Shown one piece after another: positions 62,238-64,000 of a DNA stretch of 64,000 nt. The stretch lies in NCBI GenBank assembly GCA_028554645.1, contig JAQOOI010000022.1:2294001-2358000 (forward strand), written 5' to 3'. The notes under the pieces are model-generated. The model made no database searches and was not told where the DNA came from. It was given only the letters and a program-made list of their open reading frames with translations. The stretch comes from Omphalotus guepiniiformis (taxonomy: Eukaryota > Basidiomycota > Agaricomycetes > Agaricales > Omphalotaceae). Every line of letters begins with the position of its first letter. Position 1 is the first letter of the stretch. Position numbers and translations under genes: made by a program.

Positions 62238-64000
62238 TCAATATTCAACTCGTATCAGACTTTCCAGTTCCGCGAACGTTACTCTGTCTACCTCTCCATA
62301 CAAGAGCATTTCCCAGCCCATCTCTCTGTGCCCTCCCAATAGTCCCGTTCCCTGCTCTAGCTCATTCTCTCCCACCTCACCATATCCCATACCAAAAGAG
62401 ATAGTGGAGGTCATGGATTTAGACGTGTCGAAAGAGTCCTCTCCATCATCGATGACTTTCATCATCTCAATTGTCCGCCGGAGTGTAGTGCTAAAAGCCT
62501 GCCTCGCCTCAGGGTTGTTCGGCGCAAGGAATTTTTGAATAATCCGCATCATAACACTTCTGAATCCTAACTTTCTGTCCATCTTCACCTTCCTTTTCAA
62601 CTCTGGAGGTGAAAGGAAAGCCAGCGCGTAGAGCGCCAAGGCTAGTTTTTCAATGTAGCTTAGCCACCGCTCTCTCATCAGTAGCTGAAAGTCCGCGTCA
62701 ATAAGAGGGAGTCGATGAATAAGGGCCACGAATAGATGCCACATAGAGGGCTGTGGTATAGCATTGGCTAATACTTGTCGATTTCCGTCAGGTAGGCCGA
62801 GACGAGTAAAGACTTCCAAGGAAACATCGGCCAAGGAGGGGGGTTTGAGGTCGCCAGGAGAAGATACCCCTGCCAGCTGTACACAAGCTATGGGTGAGAC
62901 CGCTTCCGCAGAATCGACGAGATAAGAAGCAATCAACTGGAAAGCGCGATTTGCAACCCGAAGAGCGTCATTCGAAGAAGACGTTGTCCAGTCTGAAAGG
63001 CGGATCATAGGAGCGGTCATGCTGAGGATATGCAACGTATCCTTGCGCACACTCAGTAGATCACCCAGAGAAAGGGCGGGGGAAACAGGACAGGGAGTTG
63101 ATGTTTTAGTTGAGACGCCGCATAAGCGAAGCAACAGGTCGAGGACTCTGGGTTGTCGCGCCATGTATTCACTGTTGTCGGGGATAATACAGAGATTGCG
63201 AATAATGTTCAAGGAGGCGAGAATGAGATTAGCAGGCCGCTGACGAGGGCCGAGATTGGGATGTTTGGAACCTTGCCTTCGTTCCAAGCTAGCGAACGGT
63301 TGTGTTTCCGACTCGTACACGATATCTATCAATTCTCGATTCGTGATTATGTGTGGGTCATCATGTGGTCCACAGACTTGGAAGGAGTCTTCGACGTCGC
63401 CGAAAGCCTCGTCTTCGAGAAGGTCGAGAATCTCCCCTAGGAGATCCGGACAGTTGTTAATGGGAAAGCCAGTATTCGGCTGTTGCCCCTTCATGGTTGA
63501 TAGTAAAGTGAATGTCGTCAAAGCATACGACAGTTCAGTTGAGAGGCGCGAGCGTATAGACATGGTCAACGCTTCAATGTCGATGGTACCCCATTCGTTG
63601 AGTTCTCTCAGCGGTCGTCTCGATTGGTTGACAGCTTCAACCTCGATCGCTTTGAGGTCCCGTCCTCCATAAGTGTCGATCTCGCGCGCGAGAGGGATGT
63701 ATTCAATCTTTCGACGAGAGGGCTCTTGCCGCGTTCGTGGTTGTCCGGTCATGGTTGAATTCGCGGGCGTTTGTGCTGAGAAACTAGCATTTGACAATGA
63801 AGATCCCACGGCTGCCGAGTCAGAGGCAGGCCCTGCCGGCTAAGGTTTCCGAATCGCATTAGTACCGATACATACTTGGTCTAGTGAACAAATAGACTTA
63901 CGAAAGCGTTATCAAGGGGTTCTTAGGACGTATGTAAGTATTTCGAATGGCGTAAGGATATTAAATGGCGTACCAGTTTTCTGCCGTGCTCGTTTCCCTT
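62238..64000 (-). CDS. Swi1/Rsc9-like (BAF250-type) chromatin-remodeller subunit, 5' part missing
   Basis: The C-terminal region of a SWI/SNF or RSC subunit. The blocks are YIPLAREIDTYGGRDLKAIE, WGTIDIEALTMSIRSRLSTE, LSYALTTFTLLSTMKG, NCPDLLGEILDLLEDEAFGD and LILASLNIIRNLCIIPDN. This armadillo-like layout is shared by fungal Swi1 and Rsc9 (BAF250/ARID2 relatives); I cannot separate the two without the N-terminal ARID, which lies off the right edge. Upstream exons are visible: 63974-64000 (cut by the edge), a 20-nt microexon at 63902-63921, then the main exon from 63839. There is no ATG at the open-frame start near 63809, where the codon is GTG, so that is not the true start. Confidence 0.75.

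Noticed and set aside
63750..63809. Start codon of the Swi1/Rsc9-like gene near 63809
   Set aside because: The codon is GTG and the reading frame continues upstream through spliced exons to the window edge.

Overview
This is a stretch of fungal nuclear DNA, most likely from a mushroom-forming basidiomycete (Agaricomycotina). Genes are packed on both strands and broken by many introns of about 45-65 nt with GTRNGY donors and CTNAY-like branch sites. The gene set is fungal (NUDE, Slx9, Pex11, a TEY MAP kinase, a microsomal P450, an Art-type arrestin). I see about 27 protein genes, nearly all single-copy housekeeping genes, with the last one cut by the right edge. I found no rRNA or tRNA gene, no CRISPR and no coding transposon.

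Layout. 0.3-5.7 kb: GT8 glycosyltransferase, Kae1, the pyruvate dehydrogenase E2 subunit and the exosome subunit Csl4. 6-16 kb: NUDE, ESS2, NIP30, a four-helix Srf1-like membrane protein, an SLC35F-type transporter and Slx9. 16-29 kb: a P450, a coiled-coil protein, an XRCC2-type RAD51 paralogue, lipoyl synthase, Cmc1, Pex11 and fumarase. 30-45 kb: INO80, a 978-bp non-coding element with long terminal inverted repeats, a DHX29-type RNA helicase, ribosomal protein eL22 and Cbf5. 45-64 kb: a 1.9-kb gene-poor gap, a Fus3/Kss1-type MAPK, an SAP-like protein, a LIM protein, a seven-helix membrane protein, Rab5, an alpha-arrestin and a Swi1/Rsc9-like remodeller subunit.

Themes. Several mitochondrial and peroxisomal genes sit close together: E2, lipoyl synthase (which makes its cofactor), Cmc1, fumarase and Pex11. 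Ribosome-biogenesis genes share a divergent promoter (eL22/Cbf5). The right end places a seven-helix protein, Rab5 and a PPxY arrestin side by side, all plausible players in membrane-protein traffic.

The most unusual signal is in the introns. Most are GT-AG and three are GC-AG with a GCAAGT donor. Six introns of ordinary length (52-61 nt) in five conserved genes (ESS2, the Srf1-like gene, fumarase twice, INO80, the DHX29-like gene) have a good GT donor but no AG that restores the reading frame. Splicing that restores the conserved protein needs a 3' end of AT, AC or TG. In each case the last 3-6 nt of the intron repeat the last 3-6 nt of the upstream exon. A seventh intron lacks a GT donor and is likewise bounded by a short repeat. 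Microexons of 11, 13, 20 and 25 nt also occur. Exon structures were derived by hand from reading frames and conserved protein motifs, without RNA evidence.
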